Shown: positions 7,760-17,300, numbered from the stretch's first letter. The stretch is DNA of 64,000 nt from Kineothrix sp. IPX-CK (GCF_039134705.1 NZ_CP146256.1:2232001-2296000), one strand, 5' to 3'. A program made the numbers and translations. The notes: generated by a model not told the origin, from the sequence alone.

Positions 7760-9097
7760 ATGAAAATTTTATTCGTATCACTGGGATGTGATAAAAATCT
7801 GGTTGATTCCGAGGTGATGCTGGGGATGCTGTCGGAAAAGGGGTACTCTTTTACGGACGATGAGGCGCAGGCCGACATTATTGTGGTCAACACATGCTGT
7901 TTTATCGGCGATGCGAAGGAGGAAAGCATCAATACGATTCTGGAGATGGCGGAGTTAAAAAAGACCGGACAATTAAAGGCCTTAATTGTGACGGGCTGTT
8001 TGGCACAGCGTTACCAGAAGGAGATTCAGGAAGAAATAGCGGAAGTGGACGCAATTATCGGCACGTCGGCCATCGATAAGATCGTGGAAACCGTAGAATC
8101 GGTACTGGCAGGAAAGGGTGAGAATCATATTGAACCTTTGGATTCAGAGCCCCTTGGAGATAAAAAGCGCGTTGTGACTACGGGCGGGCATTATGCTTAT
8201 CTGAAAATCGCAGAAGGGTGCGAAAAGCATTGTACTTACTGCATCATTCCCAAGGTGAGAGGTAGTTACCGAAGCGTTCCCATGGAAAAGCTCGTATCCG
8301 AGGCAGAGAAGCTGGCGGCGGGCGGTGTGAAGGAGCTCGTGCTGGTAGCCCAGGAGACAACTCTTTATGGCAAGGATCTGTACGGAGAAAAGAAACTGTC
8401 TCAATTACTCCGCATGCTTTGTGAGGTTTCGGGGATTTACTGGATCCGTATTCTGTACTGTTATCCGGAAGAGATCACGGACGAATTGATAGAAACCATA
8501 AAGCAGGAAAAGAAAATCTGTAATTATCTGGATATTCCCATCCAGCATGGCTCAGATACTATCTTACGGCTCATGGGGAGAAGGACGGACAGGCAGGAAA
8601 TAAGGGATATTGTTATGAAGCTGCGAAGCAGCATTCCCGATATATGCTTGCGGACGACGTTAATTACCGGTTTCCCGGGAGAAACGGAGGCAGACCACGA
8701 GACACTGTTAGAATTTGTTGAGGAGATGAAATTCGACCGTTTGGGGGTATTTACCTATTCGCCGGAGGAAGATACGCCGGCGGCTGAGATGGAGGACCAG
8801 ATACCGGAGGAAGTCAAGGAAGACAGAAAAGCACAGCTTATGGAGCTGCAACAGGATATCGCTTATGAGGCGGCAGAAAATATGGTAGGGAAGGTGCTGT
8901 ATGCCATGATAGAGGGTAAGGTGGCGGATGAGGACGCATATGTTGCCAGAACTTATAAGGATGCACCTAATGTGGATGGCTATTTGTTCATCAATACGGA
9001 TAAGACTTTGATGAGCGGAGATTTCGTAAAGGTGAGAGTGACTGGTTCTTATGAATATGATTTGATAGGAGAGATATATGATGAATTTACCGAATAA
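7760..9097 (+). CDS. rimO: Ribosomal protein S12 methylthiotransferase RimO
   Basis: A 445-residue radical-SAM methylthiotransferase that modifies an aspartate of ribosomal protein S12. The N-terminal UPF0004 domain has cluster cysteines C10, C46 and C80; the radical-SAM motif C154-EKH-C158-TY-C161 follows; the TRAM domain is at the C terminus. SLGCDKNLVDSE distinguishes RimO from MiaB. The ATG has GAGGAG upstream. It overlaps pgsA by 20 bases (stop 9095-9097, pgsA start 9078), so the two are coupled. Confidence 0.94.
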   Translation: MKILFVSLGCDKNLVDSEVMLGMLSEKGYSFTDDEAQADIIVVNTCCFIGDAKEESINTILEMAELKKTGQLKALIVTGCLAQRYQKEIQEEIAEVDAIIGTSAIDKIVETVESVLAGKGENHIEPLDSEPLGDKKRVVTTGGHYAYLKIAEGCEKHCTYCIIPKVRGSYRSVPMEKLVSEAEKLAAGGVKELVLVAQETTLYGKDLYGEKKLSQLLRMLCEVSGIYWIRILYCYPEEITDELIETIKQEKKICNYLDIPIQHGSDTILRLMGRRTDRQEIRDIVMKLRSSIPDICLRTTLITGFPGETEADHETLLEFVEEMKFDRLGVFTYSPEEDTPAAEMEDQIPEEVKEDRKAQLMELQQDIAYEAAENMVGKVLYAMIEGKVADEDAYVARTYKDAPNVDGYLFINTDKTLMSGDFVKVRVTGSYEYDLIGEIYDEFTE

Positions 9098-9617
9098 GTT
9101 AACTATTTTCAGAGTAATTATGATTCCTTTTTTTGTGTTTTTCACATTGGTTCCCGTTGCAGGAGAGGCGAGTAAATGGATAGCCTTGGCCATATTTATT
9201 ATAGCAAGCCTTACGGATTGGCTGGATGGATATCTTGCGAGGAAGAATGATCTCGTAACAAATTTCGGGAAATTTATGGATCCCCTTGCAGATAAGCTGC
9301 TCGTATGCTCGGCACTCATCTGTCTGGTGGAACTTAAGAGCATTCCGTCCTGGATCGTCATCGTTATCATCGCCCGTGAGTTTATTATCAGCGGTTTCCG
9401 CTTGGTGGCTTCCGATAATGGTGTGGTTATTGCGGCCAGTTATTGGGGGAAATTTAAGACCACCTTCCAAATGATAATGATTTGCCTTATGATTGCAGAT
9501 CTGGAGCCTTTAAATCTGCTTACGACTATCGTTATGTGGGTTGCGCTCATATTGACAATAGTTTCTCTGGTAGATTATATCGTAAAGAATAAAGAAATAA
9601 TGATAGATGTGAAATAG
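9078..9617 (+). CDS. pgsA: CDP-diacylglycerol-glycerol-3-phosphate 3-phosphatidyltransferase
   Basis: A 179-residue membrane enzyme making phosphatidylglycerol phosphate, the first committed step to phosphatidylglycerol and cardiolipin. The CDP-alcohol phosphatidyltransferase signature D-G-x2-AR-x8-G-x3-D-x3-D is visible as DWLDGYLARKNDLVTNFGKFMDPLADK (shown here split: DWLDGYLARK, then GKFMDPLADK). Several transmembrane helices follow. Either ATG 9078 or 9081 could be used; both sit behind GGAGAG. It lies between rimO and cinA, as in many Firmicutes. Confidence 0.93.
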   Translation: MMNLPNKLTIFRVIMIPFFVFFTLVPVAGEASKWIALAIFIIASLTDWLDGYLARKNDLVTNFGKFMDPLADKLLVCSALICLVELKSIPSWIVIVIIAREFIISGFRLVASDNGVVIAASYWGKFKTTFQMIMICLMIADLEPLNLLTTIVMWVALILTIVSLVDYIVKNKEIMIDVK

Positions 9618-9650
9618 TGGCCAATGCAGGCTGCAAAGAGGATGAGAAAG

Positions 9651-10916
9651 ATGGTAGTGGAATTAATTGCGGTAGGAACGGAGTTATTGCTCGGCAATAT
9701 AATAAATACTAATGCTGCTTATCTTGCCGAAAGATGTGCAGATTTGGGATTGTCCTGCTTTTATCAGAGCGTGGTCGGGGACAATGAGGATCGTCTGGCG
9801 AATGTAATAAAAACCGCACTTGAGCGTTCGGACATCGTCATACTTTCCGGTGGATTAGGACCCACGGCGGACGATTTGACAAAAGAGACTGCGGCGAAGG
9901 TGATGGGCAGAAAATTAGAGATGCACGAGCCTTCCAGAAAGTCTATCGAGGAATTTTTCCTGAGGAGAAATCTGGAGCTGACAGAAAATAACTGGAAGCA
10001 GGCACTGATACCGGAGGGAGCCATTGCTGTAGACAATGAGAATGGTACAGCTCCCGGAGTGATCATAGAAGGGAAAAGCAAGAAAGTAATTCTTCTTCCC
10101 GGCCCTCCGAACGAATTGATACCGATGTTCGAAAAAAGTATTATACCTTATTTATCTGGTGAAAAAAATGGGACCATTTATTCTCGGACGGTAAAAATCT
10201 GCGGTGTCGGGGAGAGTAAGGTGGAGACGGTGGTAAAGGATTTAATCGACGGGCAGAGCAACCCGACCATCGCCCCTTATGCGAAAAACAGCGAGGTACA
10301 CCTTCGTGTTACGGCCAGTGCTGCGGATGAAGAGGAGGCACAGATGTTCCTTATGCCTATGCTCGAGGAGCTGACGAGACGGTTCGGAAATACTATCTAT
10401 ACTATGGATACGGATGTAACCTTAGAAAAAGCGGTAGTCGATCTGCTTGAGGAAAGGCATCTGAGTGTGAGCACGGCGGAGTCCTGCACGGGAGGGATGC
10501 TGGCGGCAAGGCTTATCAACGTCCCCGGCGTATCCAACACTTATAAATCAGGATATATCACTTATTCCAATAAGGCCAAAAGAAAGGTCCTCGGCGTGAA
10601 GAAGTCTTTGCTTGAGAAAAAAGGTGCAGTTAGCGAAGAGACGGCGGAGGCTATGGCAAAAGGAGCGGCAGGAATTTCAAAAGCTGACGTGGCGGTGGCG
10701 GTTACAGGAATTGCAGGACCGGACGGCGGAACAAAGGAGAAGCCGGTAGGCCTTGTATATATCGCATGTAACGTGTGCGGCAGGGTGACGGTAAAGCGAT
10801 ACCATTTTAGTGGAAATCGAGCTAAGATAAGGGAAACGACGGTGTCTAACGCATTGATTCTCATGAGACAGTGTATCTTGGAGCATGATGAAGAGATTGC
10901 TTTCGGTAAGAAATAA
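9651..10916 (+). CDS. cinA: CinA: competence/damage-inducible protein with nicotinamide-nucleotide amidase domain
   Basis: A 421-residue two-domain protein. The N-terminal MoCF/COG1058 domain starts VELIAVGTELLLGN and includes ILSGGLGPTADDLTKE; the C-terminal PncC domain carries STAESCTGGMLAARL and AVTGIAGPDGGT. CinA family proteins hydrolyse nicotinamide mononucleotide and/or ADP-ribose in NAD recycling, and the gene is often SOS- or competence-linked. ATG 9651 was chosen over 9624 for the AAGAGG site and the family N terminus. It precedes recA by one gene; cinA-recA linkage is common. Confidence 0.92.
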   Translation: MVVELIAVGTELLLGNIINTNAAYLAERCADLGLSCFYQSVVGDNEDRLANVIKTALERSDIVILSGGLGPTADDLTKETAAKVMGRKLEMHEPSRKSIEEFFLRRNLELTENNWKQALIPEGAIAVDNENGTAPGVIIEGKSKKVILLPGPPNELIPMFEKSIIPYLSGEKNGTIYSRTVKICGVGESKVETVVKDLIDGQSNPTIAPYAKNSEVHLRVTASAADEEEAQMFLMPMLEELTRRFGNTIYTMDTDVTLEKAVVDLLEERHLSVSTAESCTGGMLAARLINVPGVSNTYKSGYITYSNKAKRKVLGVKKSLLEKKGAVSEETAEAMAKGAAGISKADVAVAVTGIAGPDGGTKEKPVGLVYIACNVCGRVTVKRYHFSGNRAKIRETTVSNALILMRQCILEHDEEIAFGKK

Positions 10917-10939
10917 GAACATCATGGGGAGGATGGATT

Positions 10940-12073
10940 ATGGAACAACCGGGTTTAGAAGACGGCAGCAATAGAAAGTACGAGAACGGGGTGTTCAGCG
11001 GAGTGCGGAATAATGACCAAGGCCAGCCGTATACACCGCCTTTACATAATTATAATAGGAATAATTATTCAGGAAGCTATTATCAGGATAATACGAAGAA
11101 TTTTCTGCCTGAAAAGCCTTTGCCTGAAAAATCTTTTACTCAGAAAGCGATATCCGGGAGACCTGTTATTGATAGAAATTATTCACAAAGTAATTATTCT
11201 CGAAATCCTTTTCCTCGAATGCCAAATTACGGGAAAGATAAGACAGACTATTCGGTGCTTATACTTTCCGTGTCGGCGGCAGTGATCATGCTGCTTGCAG
11301 CTTTTTTACTGACGGTATTTCTTATTGATGACATATCCGGGCGAAAGGAAATGCAGGAACGAAGCGGCGTCGATATACAGGAAAACATACCGTATATGGA
11401 AGATGAACCGTATTCCGACTTTGCTTATCCGGAGTGGGAGAGCGGAGGTTCTTTGGATTACTATATGGAATTAGAGGATGCCATACGCACTGATCTTGAT
11501 TATTCCATTTTGTGGGAAAATTATAGTTATGAAGAGAACGACGGAAATATCAGTATTGAAATTGATTATCCTATAATTAAAGGGGATGCGCCGAACAAGG
11601 ATATTCTGAATGGTATTATTGAGGATGAGAAAGTATATTTCGAGGAGTATATAAGAGAATATTCAAAGTATATGCTAAGCAATGAGTACTTTTATGTATA
11701 TGCCGGCGGTTACGTCACCTACATGGATGAGGAAATCATGAGCGTGGTGTTCAGTGAGGAGATTTATACGGACTACTGGCAGGACTATCAACTATATTGC
11801 ATCAATATAGATATGGAGAACGGAGTGGTCATTGATAACGGCAGCATTCTTAGAGTCAATGATGAATTCCTGCAGGCTTTCAGGAACAAGAGCGAAGTCC
11901 AGAACGGTGGTGCACTGGATGAAATGTCGGATCAGGAGCTCATGTATCATTTAACGGAAGGAAGTACGATCATCTTCTATACCCCTCTCGGCATGGAGGT
12001 GGGGATGAATTATGACGACGGTTTCATTACGGTTACCTTTGATGATTATAAGCCTTATATGGAGAAATATTGA
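10940..12073 (+). CDS. Single-pass membrane protein with RsiV/DUF3298-like extracellular domain
   Basis: 377 residues. Residues 1-100 are a low-complexity cytoplasmic tail rich in Asn, Tyr, Ser, Pro and Lys. A hydrophobic segment at about 109-128 (VLILSVSAAVIMLLAAFLL) is the single membrane span. The acidic, Tyr-rich C-terminal part contains IDYPIIKGDAPNKDILNGII and a C-terminal DDGFITVTFDDY, a pattern resembling the DUF4163/DUF3298 ectodomain of RsiV-type proteins. No anti-sigma domain is recognisable in the tail and no sigma-factor gene is adjacent, so a signalling role is only a possibility. ATG follows GGGGAGG; a strong terminator follows. Confidence 0.7.
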   Translation: MEQPGLEDGSNRKYENGVFSGVRNNDQGQPYTPPLHNYNRNNYSGSYYQDNTKNFLPEKPLPEKSFTQKAISGRPVIDRNYSQSNYSRNPFPRMPNYGKDKTDYSVLILSVSAAVIMLLAAFLLTVFLIDDISGRKEMQERSGVDIQENIPYMEDEPYSDFAYPEWESGGSLDYYMELEDAIRTDLDYSILWENYSYEENDGNISIEIDYPIIKGDAPNKDILNGIIEDEKVYFEEYIREYSKYMLSNEYFYVYAGGYVTYMDEEIMSVVFSEEIYTDYWQDYQLYCINIDMENGVVIDNGSILRVNDEFLQAFRNKSEVQNGGALDEMSDQELMYHLTEGSTIIFYTPLGMEVGMNYDDGFITVTFDDYKPYMEKY

Positions 12074-12090
12074 AATAAAATTATTAATAA

Positions 12091-12124
12091 TTACCGGAAG
12101 ATAAAAGCTTCCGGTATTGTTATT
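12091..12124 (+). terminator. Intrinsic terminator before the recA region
   Basis: ACCGGAAG and CTTCCGGT form an 8-bp GC-rich stem around a short ATAAAAG loop, followed by ATTGTTATTT. It closes the transcript of the membrane-protein gene. Confidence 0.8.
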
Positions 12125-12160
12125 TAGAGAAAGATATGATAAATTAAAGGAGAACTGTTC

Positions 12161-12241
12161 ATGAAAACTATAGCGATATTAGAATGCAAATCCGGCGTTT
12201 CAGCCAAAGGTTCCATAAAGATGCGAAGAATATTGAGATAA
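12161..12241 (+). other. Possible 26-codon ORF upstream of recA
   Basis: ATG 12161 has a good AAGGAG eight bases upstream and reads 26 codons (start MKTIAILECKSG) to TAA at 12239-12241. It ends 60 bases before the recA promoter. I do not recognise it; it could be a remnant of a longer decayed gene or a genuine micropeptide. Confidence 0.25.
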
Positions 12242-12301
12242 TGTTGGAAAAGGGATGAGGAAGGAACTCTTAATATTTTATGATAAAAGAGTGAAAACAC
12301 A

Positions 12302-12330
12302 TTGACAAAATCGAACATTTGTTTTATTAT
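12302..12330 (+). promoter_or_regulatory. recA promoter
   Basis: Consensus TTGACA at 12302-12307 and TATTAT at 12325-12330 with exactly 17 bases between. The expected start is near 12337, about 74 bases before the recA ATG. Two LexA-type boxes overlap or follow it. Confidence 0.88.
12312..12325. promoter_or_regulatory. LexA (SOS) box 1, in the recA promoter spacer
   Basis: CGAACATTTGTTTT fits the Gram-positive SOS consensus CGAACRNRYGTTYC, with a weaker right half. It lies between the -35 and -10 elements, so bound LexA would block RNA polymerase. Confidence 0.75.
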
Positions 12331-12340
12331 TTTTATAGAA

Positions 12341-12354
12341 AGAACCTATGTTCT
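12341..12354. promoter_or_regulatory. LexA (SOS) box 2, just downstream of the recA start point
   Basis: AGAACCTATGTTCT is a perfect palindrome with the GAAC-N4-GTTC core used by LexA in Firmicutes. It lies 10 bases after the -10 element, so two repressor sites cover the promoter. Confidence 0.8.
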
Positions 12355-12410
12355 GATTGTGTCATATAAACACAGGGTTGTGTTTTAATTATAGGTTAAG
12401 GAGAAAAGAG

Positions 12411-13475
12411 ATGGAAAGAGAAGAAAGATTGAAAGCGCTTGATGCGGCACTGGTACAGATAGAAAAGCAGTACGGAAAGGGTGCGGTTATGAAGCTGGGA
12501 GATTCCAGCGCACAGATGAATGTGGAAACCATTCCTACGGGGGCCTTAAGTCTCGATATCGCGTTGGGCCTGGGCGGAATACCCAAGGGAAGAGTCGTGG
12601 AGATATACGGGCCGGAATCCAGCGGTAAGACCACAGTTACCTTACATATGATTGCAGAAGTACAGAAGAGAGGCGGGATAGCTGGTTTCATCGATGCAGA
12701 GCACGCGCTGGACCCTGCCTATGCGAAGAATATCGGGGTGGATGTAGACAACTTGTATATTTCCCAGCCTGATAACGGTGAGCAGGCGCTGGAAATCACA
12801 GAGACGATGGTGCGTTCCGGGGCAATTGATATCGTTGTAGTGGACTCGGTGGCAGCACTTGTGCCTAAAGCAGAAATAGACGGCGATATGGGCGACAGTC
12901 ATGTGGGACTTCAGGCGCGTTTGATGTCGCAGGCCCTTAGAAAGCTGACGGCGGTAATCAGCAAATCCAATTGTACGGTAATATTTATCAATCAGCTTCG
13001 TGAGAAAGTAGGTGTTATGTTCGGGAATCCGGAGACAACTACCGGCGGACGCGCACTTAAATTCTACTCCTCCGTCCGCCTTGACGTAAGAAGAATCGAA
13101 TCGCTGAAGCAGAGCGGAGAAATTGTTGGAAATAGAACGAGGGTAAAGGTTGTTAAAAATAAAATAGCCCCTCCGTTTAAAGAAGCGGAATTTGATATTA
13201 TGTTCGGAGAAGGAATCTCTTTTGCTGGCGATGTGCTGGATTTGGCATCGGAAGTCAATATTGTCAATAAAAGCGGAGCATGGTACGCTTACGAGGGAAA
13301 TAAGGTGGGACAGGGCCGAGAGAATGCGAAGCAGTATCTGAAGGACAATCCGGCGGTGTGTGCGGAGATCGAGAAGAAGGTGCGGGAGCATTTCGGCTTA
13401 AGCAGCGATTCGATAGAAAAGGCGGATGAGACGTCGGAAAAGAAGAAAACTTCGGAGAAGAAAAAAGCGGAATAA
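12411..13475 (+). CDS. recA: Recombinase RecA
   Basis: A 354-residue RecA: Walker A GPESSGKT at residues 67-74, Walker B with VVVDSVAAL, the L2/ATP motif [20 protein letters not shown], and a Lys/Glu-rich C-terminal tail ([13 protein letters not shown]). It forms the nucleoprotein filament for homologous recombination and stimulates LexA self-cleavage. The open frame reaches back to 12357, but ATG 12411 has AAGGAGA upstream and gives the normal start. Two LexA boxes control it. recX follows after 18 bases. Confidence 0.97.
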   Translation: MEREERLKALDAALVQIEKQYGKGAVMKLGDSSAQMNVETIPTGALSLDIALGLGGIPKGRVVEIYGPESSGKTTVTLHMIAEVQKRGGIAGFIDAEHALDPAYAKNIGVDVDNLYISQPDNGEQALEITETMVRSGAIDIVVVDSVAALVPKAEIDGDMGDSHVGLQARLMSQALRKLTAVISKSNCTVIFINQLREKVGVMFGNPETTTGGRALKFYSSVRLDVRRIESLKQSGEIVGNRTRVKVVKNKIAPPFKEAEFDIMFGEGISFAGDVLDLASEVNIVNKSGAWYAYEGNKVGQGRENAKQYLKDNPAVCAEIEKKVREHFGLSSDSIEKADETSEKKKTSEKKKAE

Positions 13476-13493
13476 AAAGTTGAGTATGAAAAT

Positions 13494-14117
13494 ATGGTTG
13501 TAACAAAGATAGAAGAGTTGGATAAGAAAAGAGTTAAGGTATATATCGATGATGAATTCGCCTTTGTAGTATACAAAGGCGAATTGCGTCTATACGGTTT
13601 AAAGGAAAAGGAAGAAGTCGATGCGAAGGTATACAATGACCTGATGTCCGAGGTGCTTCCTAAACGGGCGAAGCTTCGCTGCATGAACCTTTTAAAATCT
13701 AAATCCTATACGGAAAGACAGCTTCGTGATAAATTAAAGCAGGGAGAGTATACACAGGAACTCATAGAAATAGCTTTGGAATATGTGAAATCTTATGGTT
13801 ATGTGGACGATAAGCGGTATTGTGATGACTTCATCGCATATAATATGGAGAATAAGAGCCTGAAACGGATGGAACAGGATCTTCTAAAGAAGGGAATCAA
13901 TAAAAATGTTATATTCGAGGCCTTCGAAAGAATGAGGGAAGACGGAAACGAACCGGACGAATTTTCCATGGCGGCAGAGCTTATGCGAAAGAAAAAATAT
14001 GACGCAAATACGGCAACTATCGAGGAAAAAAGACGGTTTGCGGCACTTTTATACAGAAAAGGATTCGGTGCTGATACAATAAGAAGAGTACTTTTACTTG
14101 ACATAACTTCAATTTAA
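13494..14117 (+). CDS. recX: Regulatory protein RecX
   Basis: A 207-residue helical-repeat protein; the RecX core is seen in KAKLRCMNLLKSKSYTERQL (split: LRCMNLLKSKSYTE, RQLRDKLKQGEY) and ALEYVKSYGYVDDKRY. RecX modulates RecA filament growth and lowers coprotease and recombinase activity. It starts 18 bases after recA with a poor ribosome site, so translation is probably coupled and its level kept below RecA. It shares the SOS-controlled promoter of recA. Confidence 0.9.
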   Translation: MVVTKIEELDKKRVKVYIDDEFAFVVYKGELRLYGLKEKEEVDAKVYNDLMSEVLPKRAKLRCMNLLKSKSYTERQLRDKLKQGEYTQELIEIALEYVKSYGYVDDKRYCDDFIAYNMENKSLKRMEQDLLKKGINKNVIFEAFERMREDGNEPDEFSMAAELMRKKKYDANTATIEEKRRFAALLYRKGFGADTIRRVLLLDITSI

Positions 14118-14145
14118 GTTTAAAATTTAACTATTGTAAAATCGC

Positions 14146-14178
14146 TTGTTAGAATGTGTTAAGTTTGTTACATTCTAA
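14146..14178 (+). promoter_or_regulatory. Candidate rny promoter overlapping a 9-bp inverted repeat
   Basis: TTAGAATGT (14149-14157) and ACATTCTAA (14170-14178) are perfect inverted repeats 12 bases apart. A possible promoter, TTGTTA 14146-14151 and TACATT 14169-14174 (17-base spacer), overlaps both arms. No T run follows, so an operator or mRNA stem is more likely than a terminator. Confidence 0.45.
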
Positions 14179-14225
14179 AATAGATAATAGTACAATGAAA
14201 ATTAAATAAGGAGGTGCTCCTGTAC

Positions 14226-15770
14226 ATGTTGTATGTTGTAGCAGTACTCGCAACTCTGGTTATTTCTGTGCCGGTTTCCGCAATTTTGGCGACGACTTAT
14301 CGCAAGAAGATTGTCGAATCTAAAATTGGAAATGCGGAAGACAAGGCAAGGGAAATTATTGATGAAGCTTTGAAAGCTGCCGAGACGAAAAAGCGCGAAT
14401 CGCTGCTCGAGGTCAAAGAAGAGTCCATTCGTACAAAGAATGAGCTGGATAAAGAGATCAAAGAGCGGAGAGCCGAAGCGCAGCGTTATGAACGCAGAGT
14501 TCAGCAGAAGGAAGAGAACATCGATAAAAAAGCAGAGGCCATTGAGAAAAAGGAAACGAGTTTGACAGTGAGAGAGGAATCTTTAGCCAAACAGCGTGAA
14601 GAAGTTGCGAAACTCAACGAACAGAGATTACAGGAACTGGAAAGAATCTCGGGTCTTACCTCCGAACAGGCAAAAGATTATTTATTGAAAATTGTTGAAG
14701 ATGAAGTAAAACATGAATCTGCTGTAATGATTAAGGAAATGGAACTCAGAGCGAAGGAAGAAGCAGACAAGAAAGCCAAGGAATATGTGGTTACCGCCAT
14801 TCAGAAATGTGCGGCGGATCATGTGTCCGAGACTACGATATCTGTGGTACAGCTTCCTAACGACGAAATGAAGGGCAGAATCATCGGTAGAGAGGGAAGG
14901 AATATTAGAACCCTTGAAACGATGACGGGCGTTGATCTCATTATTGATGATACGCCGGAAGCGGTTATTTTATCGGGCTTTGATCCGATTCGACGTGAAG
15001 TCGCAAGAATTGCACTCGAAAAATTGATAGTGGATGGGCGTATCCATCCGGCAAGAATCGAGGAGATGGTTGAAAAGGCACAAAAAGAAGTCGAAGTGAT
15101 GATAAAAGAAGAAGGTGAAGCTGCTACGCTTGAAGTGGGCGTTCATGGCATTCATCCTGAACTTGTAAAATTACTTGGTAAAATGAAATTCAGAACCAGT
15201 TATGGTCAGAACGCGTTGAAGCATTCGATTGAGGTGGCTCAATTATCCGGGCTTTTAGCTGCGGAGATGGGGCTTGACGTGAGAATGGCGAAGCGTGCAG
15301 GCTTACTGCATGATATAGGTAAGGCGGTAGACCATGAAATGGAAGGTTCTCATATTCAACTGGGTGTTGAGCTTTGTAAGAAATACAAAGAATCAGCCAC
15401 TGTAATTAATGCGGTAGAATCACATCACGGGGATGTAGAACCACAATCCTTGATTGCATGTCTGGTACAAGCTTCGGATACTATTTCGGCAGCAAGACCG
15501 GGTGCGAGAAGAGAAACGTTAGAGACGTATACAAGCAGACTGAAACAATTAGAAGATATCACAAACAATTTCAAAGGTGTTGACAAATCTTTTGCTATAC
15601 AGGCGGGTAGAGAGATTCGAGTAATGGTAGTTCCTGATCAAATCACTGACGCAGATATGGTATTATTGGCCAGAGATATTTCTAAGCAGATTGAATCTGA
15701 ACTGGAATATCCGGGTCAAATCAAAGTCAATGTAATCAGAGAGTCAAGAGTGATAGACTATGCGAAGTAA
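14226..15770 (+). CDS. rny: Ribonuclease Y
   Basis: A 514-residue membrane-anchored endoribonuclease that starts mRNA decay. It has an N-terminal membrane helix, a long charged coiled coil (about 30-195), a KH domain ([17 protein letters not shown]) and an HD domain ([15 protein letters not shown]) with the metal-binding His-Asp pair. Start: ATG 14226 follows AAGGAGGTG at a good distance; the GTG at 14214 lies inside that site and is unlikely. It follows recX, the order recA-(recX)-rny being common in Firmicutes. A terminator follows. Confidence 0.94.
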   Translation: MLYVVAVLATLVISVPVSAILATTYRKKIVESKIGNAEDKAREIIDEALKAAETKKRESLLEVKEESIRTKNELDKEIKERRAEAQRYERRVQQKEENIDKKAEAIEKKETSLTVREESLAKQREEVAKLNEQRLQELERISGLTSEQAKDYLLKIVEDEVKHESAVMIKEMELRAKEEADKKAKEYVVTAIQKCAADHVSETTISVVQLPNDEMKGRIIGREGRNIRTLETMTGVDLIIDDTPEAVILSGFDPIRREVARIALEKLIVDGRIHPARIEEMVEKAQKEVEVMIKEEGEAATLEVGVHGIHPELVKLLGKMKFRTSYGQNALKHSIEVAQLSGLLAAEMGLDVRMAKRAGLLHDIGKAVDHEMEGSHIQLGVELCKKYKESATVINAVESHHGDVEPQSLIACLVQASDTISAARPGARRETLETYTSRLKQLEDITNNFKGVDKSFAIQAGREIRVMVVPDQITDADMVLLARDISKQIESELEYPGQIKVNVIRESRVIDYAK

Positions 15771-15794
15771 TTTTTTCGACGAAGTCTAAAATAA

Positions 15795-15834
15795 GAAACC
15801 GTTATAAACGTAAAGTTTATGACGGTTTTTCTAT
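15795..15834 (+). terminator. Intrinsic terminator after rny
   Basis: AAACCGT-TATAAAC and GTTTAT-GACGGTTTTT form a long imperfect stem around GTAAA, followed by TTTTTCTATTT. Confidence 0.8.
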
Positions 15835-15860
15835 TTATATGAACTTTTATAAAAAAGTCC

Positions 15861-15889
15861 TTGTGCTATCGTATTCCTTGTAGTAGAAT
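15861..15889 (+). promoter_or_regulatory. Candidate promoter of the aminotransferase gene
   Basis: TTGTGC at 15861-15866 and TAGAAT at 15884-15889 with a 17-base spacer, about 100 bases before the ATG. Confidence 0.5.
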
Positions 15890-15989
15890 AAACGGGATAT
15901 GTATGATTGTATACGATTATCCAATCCCAATATGAAGTGGATAAATGTATGAATTATAGTATCCGGATAATTAATAGGATGGTGAAAAG

Positions 15990-17300
15990 ATGAAGTCGTA
16001 CAAAGATTTAAGTAGAGAAGAATTATTGCAGCTGCACGCAAAACTTGAAGCAGAATACGAAGATGCAAAAGGTAAGGGATTGAAGCTCGACATGTCGAGA
16101 GGAAAGCCGGCAGCCACCCAATTGGATGTGGAAATGGACATTATGGATGTTCTTACGTCCTCTTCCGATTATAATACGGATGCGGGAATGGATTGCAGGA
16201 ATTACGGCATTGTTGACGGCATTCCCGAAGCGAAGAAATTGATGGCTGAAATGATGGGAGTAAGTAGTGCGGATAACGTTATCGTATGCGGAAATGCCAG
16301 TCTCGCTATTATGTACGATACGGTTTCCCGTTCCATGACTCATGGAGTACTTGGGAGTACACCGTGGTGCAAGCTGGATAAGGTGAAATTTTTATGTCCG
16401 GCTCCGGGATATGACAGACATTTTTCTGTCACTGAACACTTTGGAATAGAGATGATTATTGTACCTATGACTTCTCAGGGGCCGGATATGGATATGGTGG
16501 AGAAGTTGGTAAGTGAAGATGTTTCGATTAAAGGAATCTGGTGTGTACCCAAGTATTCCAATCCTCAGGGCTATTCTTATTCGGATGAAACCGTGAAGAG
16601 ATTTGCGGCGCTTAAGCCTGCGGCAGAGGATTTCAGGATTTTCTGGGATAACGCTTATGTGATTCATCATTTATATGACGATGCTCAGGATAAAATCCTC
16701 GATATAATAAGCGAATGTGAGAAAGCGGGCAATCCGAACATGGTATATGAATTCGCTTCTACCTCTAAGGTAAGCTTTCCGGGAGCCGGCATTGCGGCTA
16801 TTGCATCCTCGAAAGCCAATCTGGACGCTATGCGGAGTGCGATGACCATGCAGACCATTGGTTATGATAAAATCAATCAACTGCGCCATGTGAGATATTT
16901 CAGGAACTTAGATGGCATGATCGCTCATATGAAGAAGCATGCCAATATTATGCGGCCCAAATTCGAAGCGGTGTTACAGATATTGGACGGCGAGCTCGGC
17001 GGTTTGGAAATCGCTCAGTGGACTACACCTAAGGGAGGCTACTTCATTTCTTTGGAGGCTATGGACGGCTGTGCGAAGAAAATTGTGGCGAAATGCAAGG
17101 AAGCGGGAGTAGTGCTCACCGGTGCGGGAGCTGCGTTCCCCTACGGCTGTGATCCGCAAGATAGCAACATACGTATTGCGCCTACCTTCCCTGCGTTAGA
17201 AGAGCTGTGTGAGGCGGCTGATTTGTTTGTATTATGTGTAAAGCTGGTCAGCACAGAAAAGCTGCTGGATTCTGTTCAAACAGAAAAATGTGCCGTTTGA
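15990..17300 (+). CDS. Class I/Ic PLP-dependent aminotransferase (aspartate/alanine-glyoxylate type)
   Basis: A 436-residue fold-type I PLP enzyme. It matches the subgroup with the opening KGLKLDMSRGKPAATQLDV and the segments PKYSNPQGYSYSDETV and FWDNAYVIHHL (the N..D..Y PLP contacts), then EFASTSKVSFPGAGIAAIAS with the Schiff-base lysine. This is the Ic-type aspartate aminotransferase group rather than classical AspC. It probably moves amino groups among aspartate, glutamate and 2-oxo acids; exact substrates are not predictable. ATG follows GGTG. The Nudix gene starts 18 bases after it. Confidence 0.85.
   Translation: MKSYKDLSREELLQLHAKLEAEYEDAKGKGLKLDMSRGKPAATQLDVEMDIMDVLTSSSDYNTDAGMDCRNYGIVDGIPEAKKLMAEMMGVSSADNVIVCGNASLAIMYDTVSRSMTHGVLGSTPWCKLDKVKFLCPAPGYDRHFSVTEHFGIEMIIVPMTSQGPDMDMVEKLVSEDVSIKGIWCVPKYSNPQGYSYSDETVKRFAALKPAAEDFRIFWDNAYVIHHLYDDAQDKILDIISECEKAGNPNMVYEFASTSKVSFPGAGIAAIASSKANLDAMRSAMTMQTIGYDKINQLRHVRYFRNLDGMIAHMKKHANIMRPKFEAVLQILDGELGGLEIAQWTTPKGGYFISLEAMDGCAKKIVAKCKEAGVVLTGAGAAFPYGCDPQDSNIRIAPTFPALEELCEAADLFVLCVKLVSTEKLLDSVQTEKCAV

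Noticed and set aside
12642..13391. A 249-codon minus-strand open frame opposite recA
   Set aside because: It lies wholly inside recA, has no ribosome site, and its composition is that of an antisense shadow.
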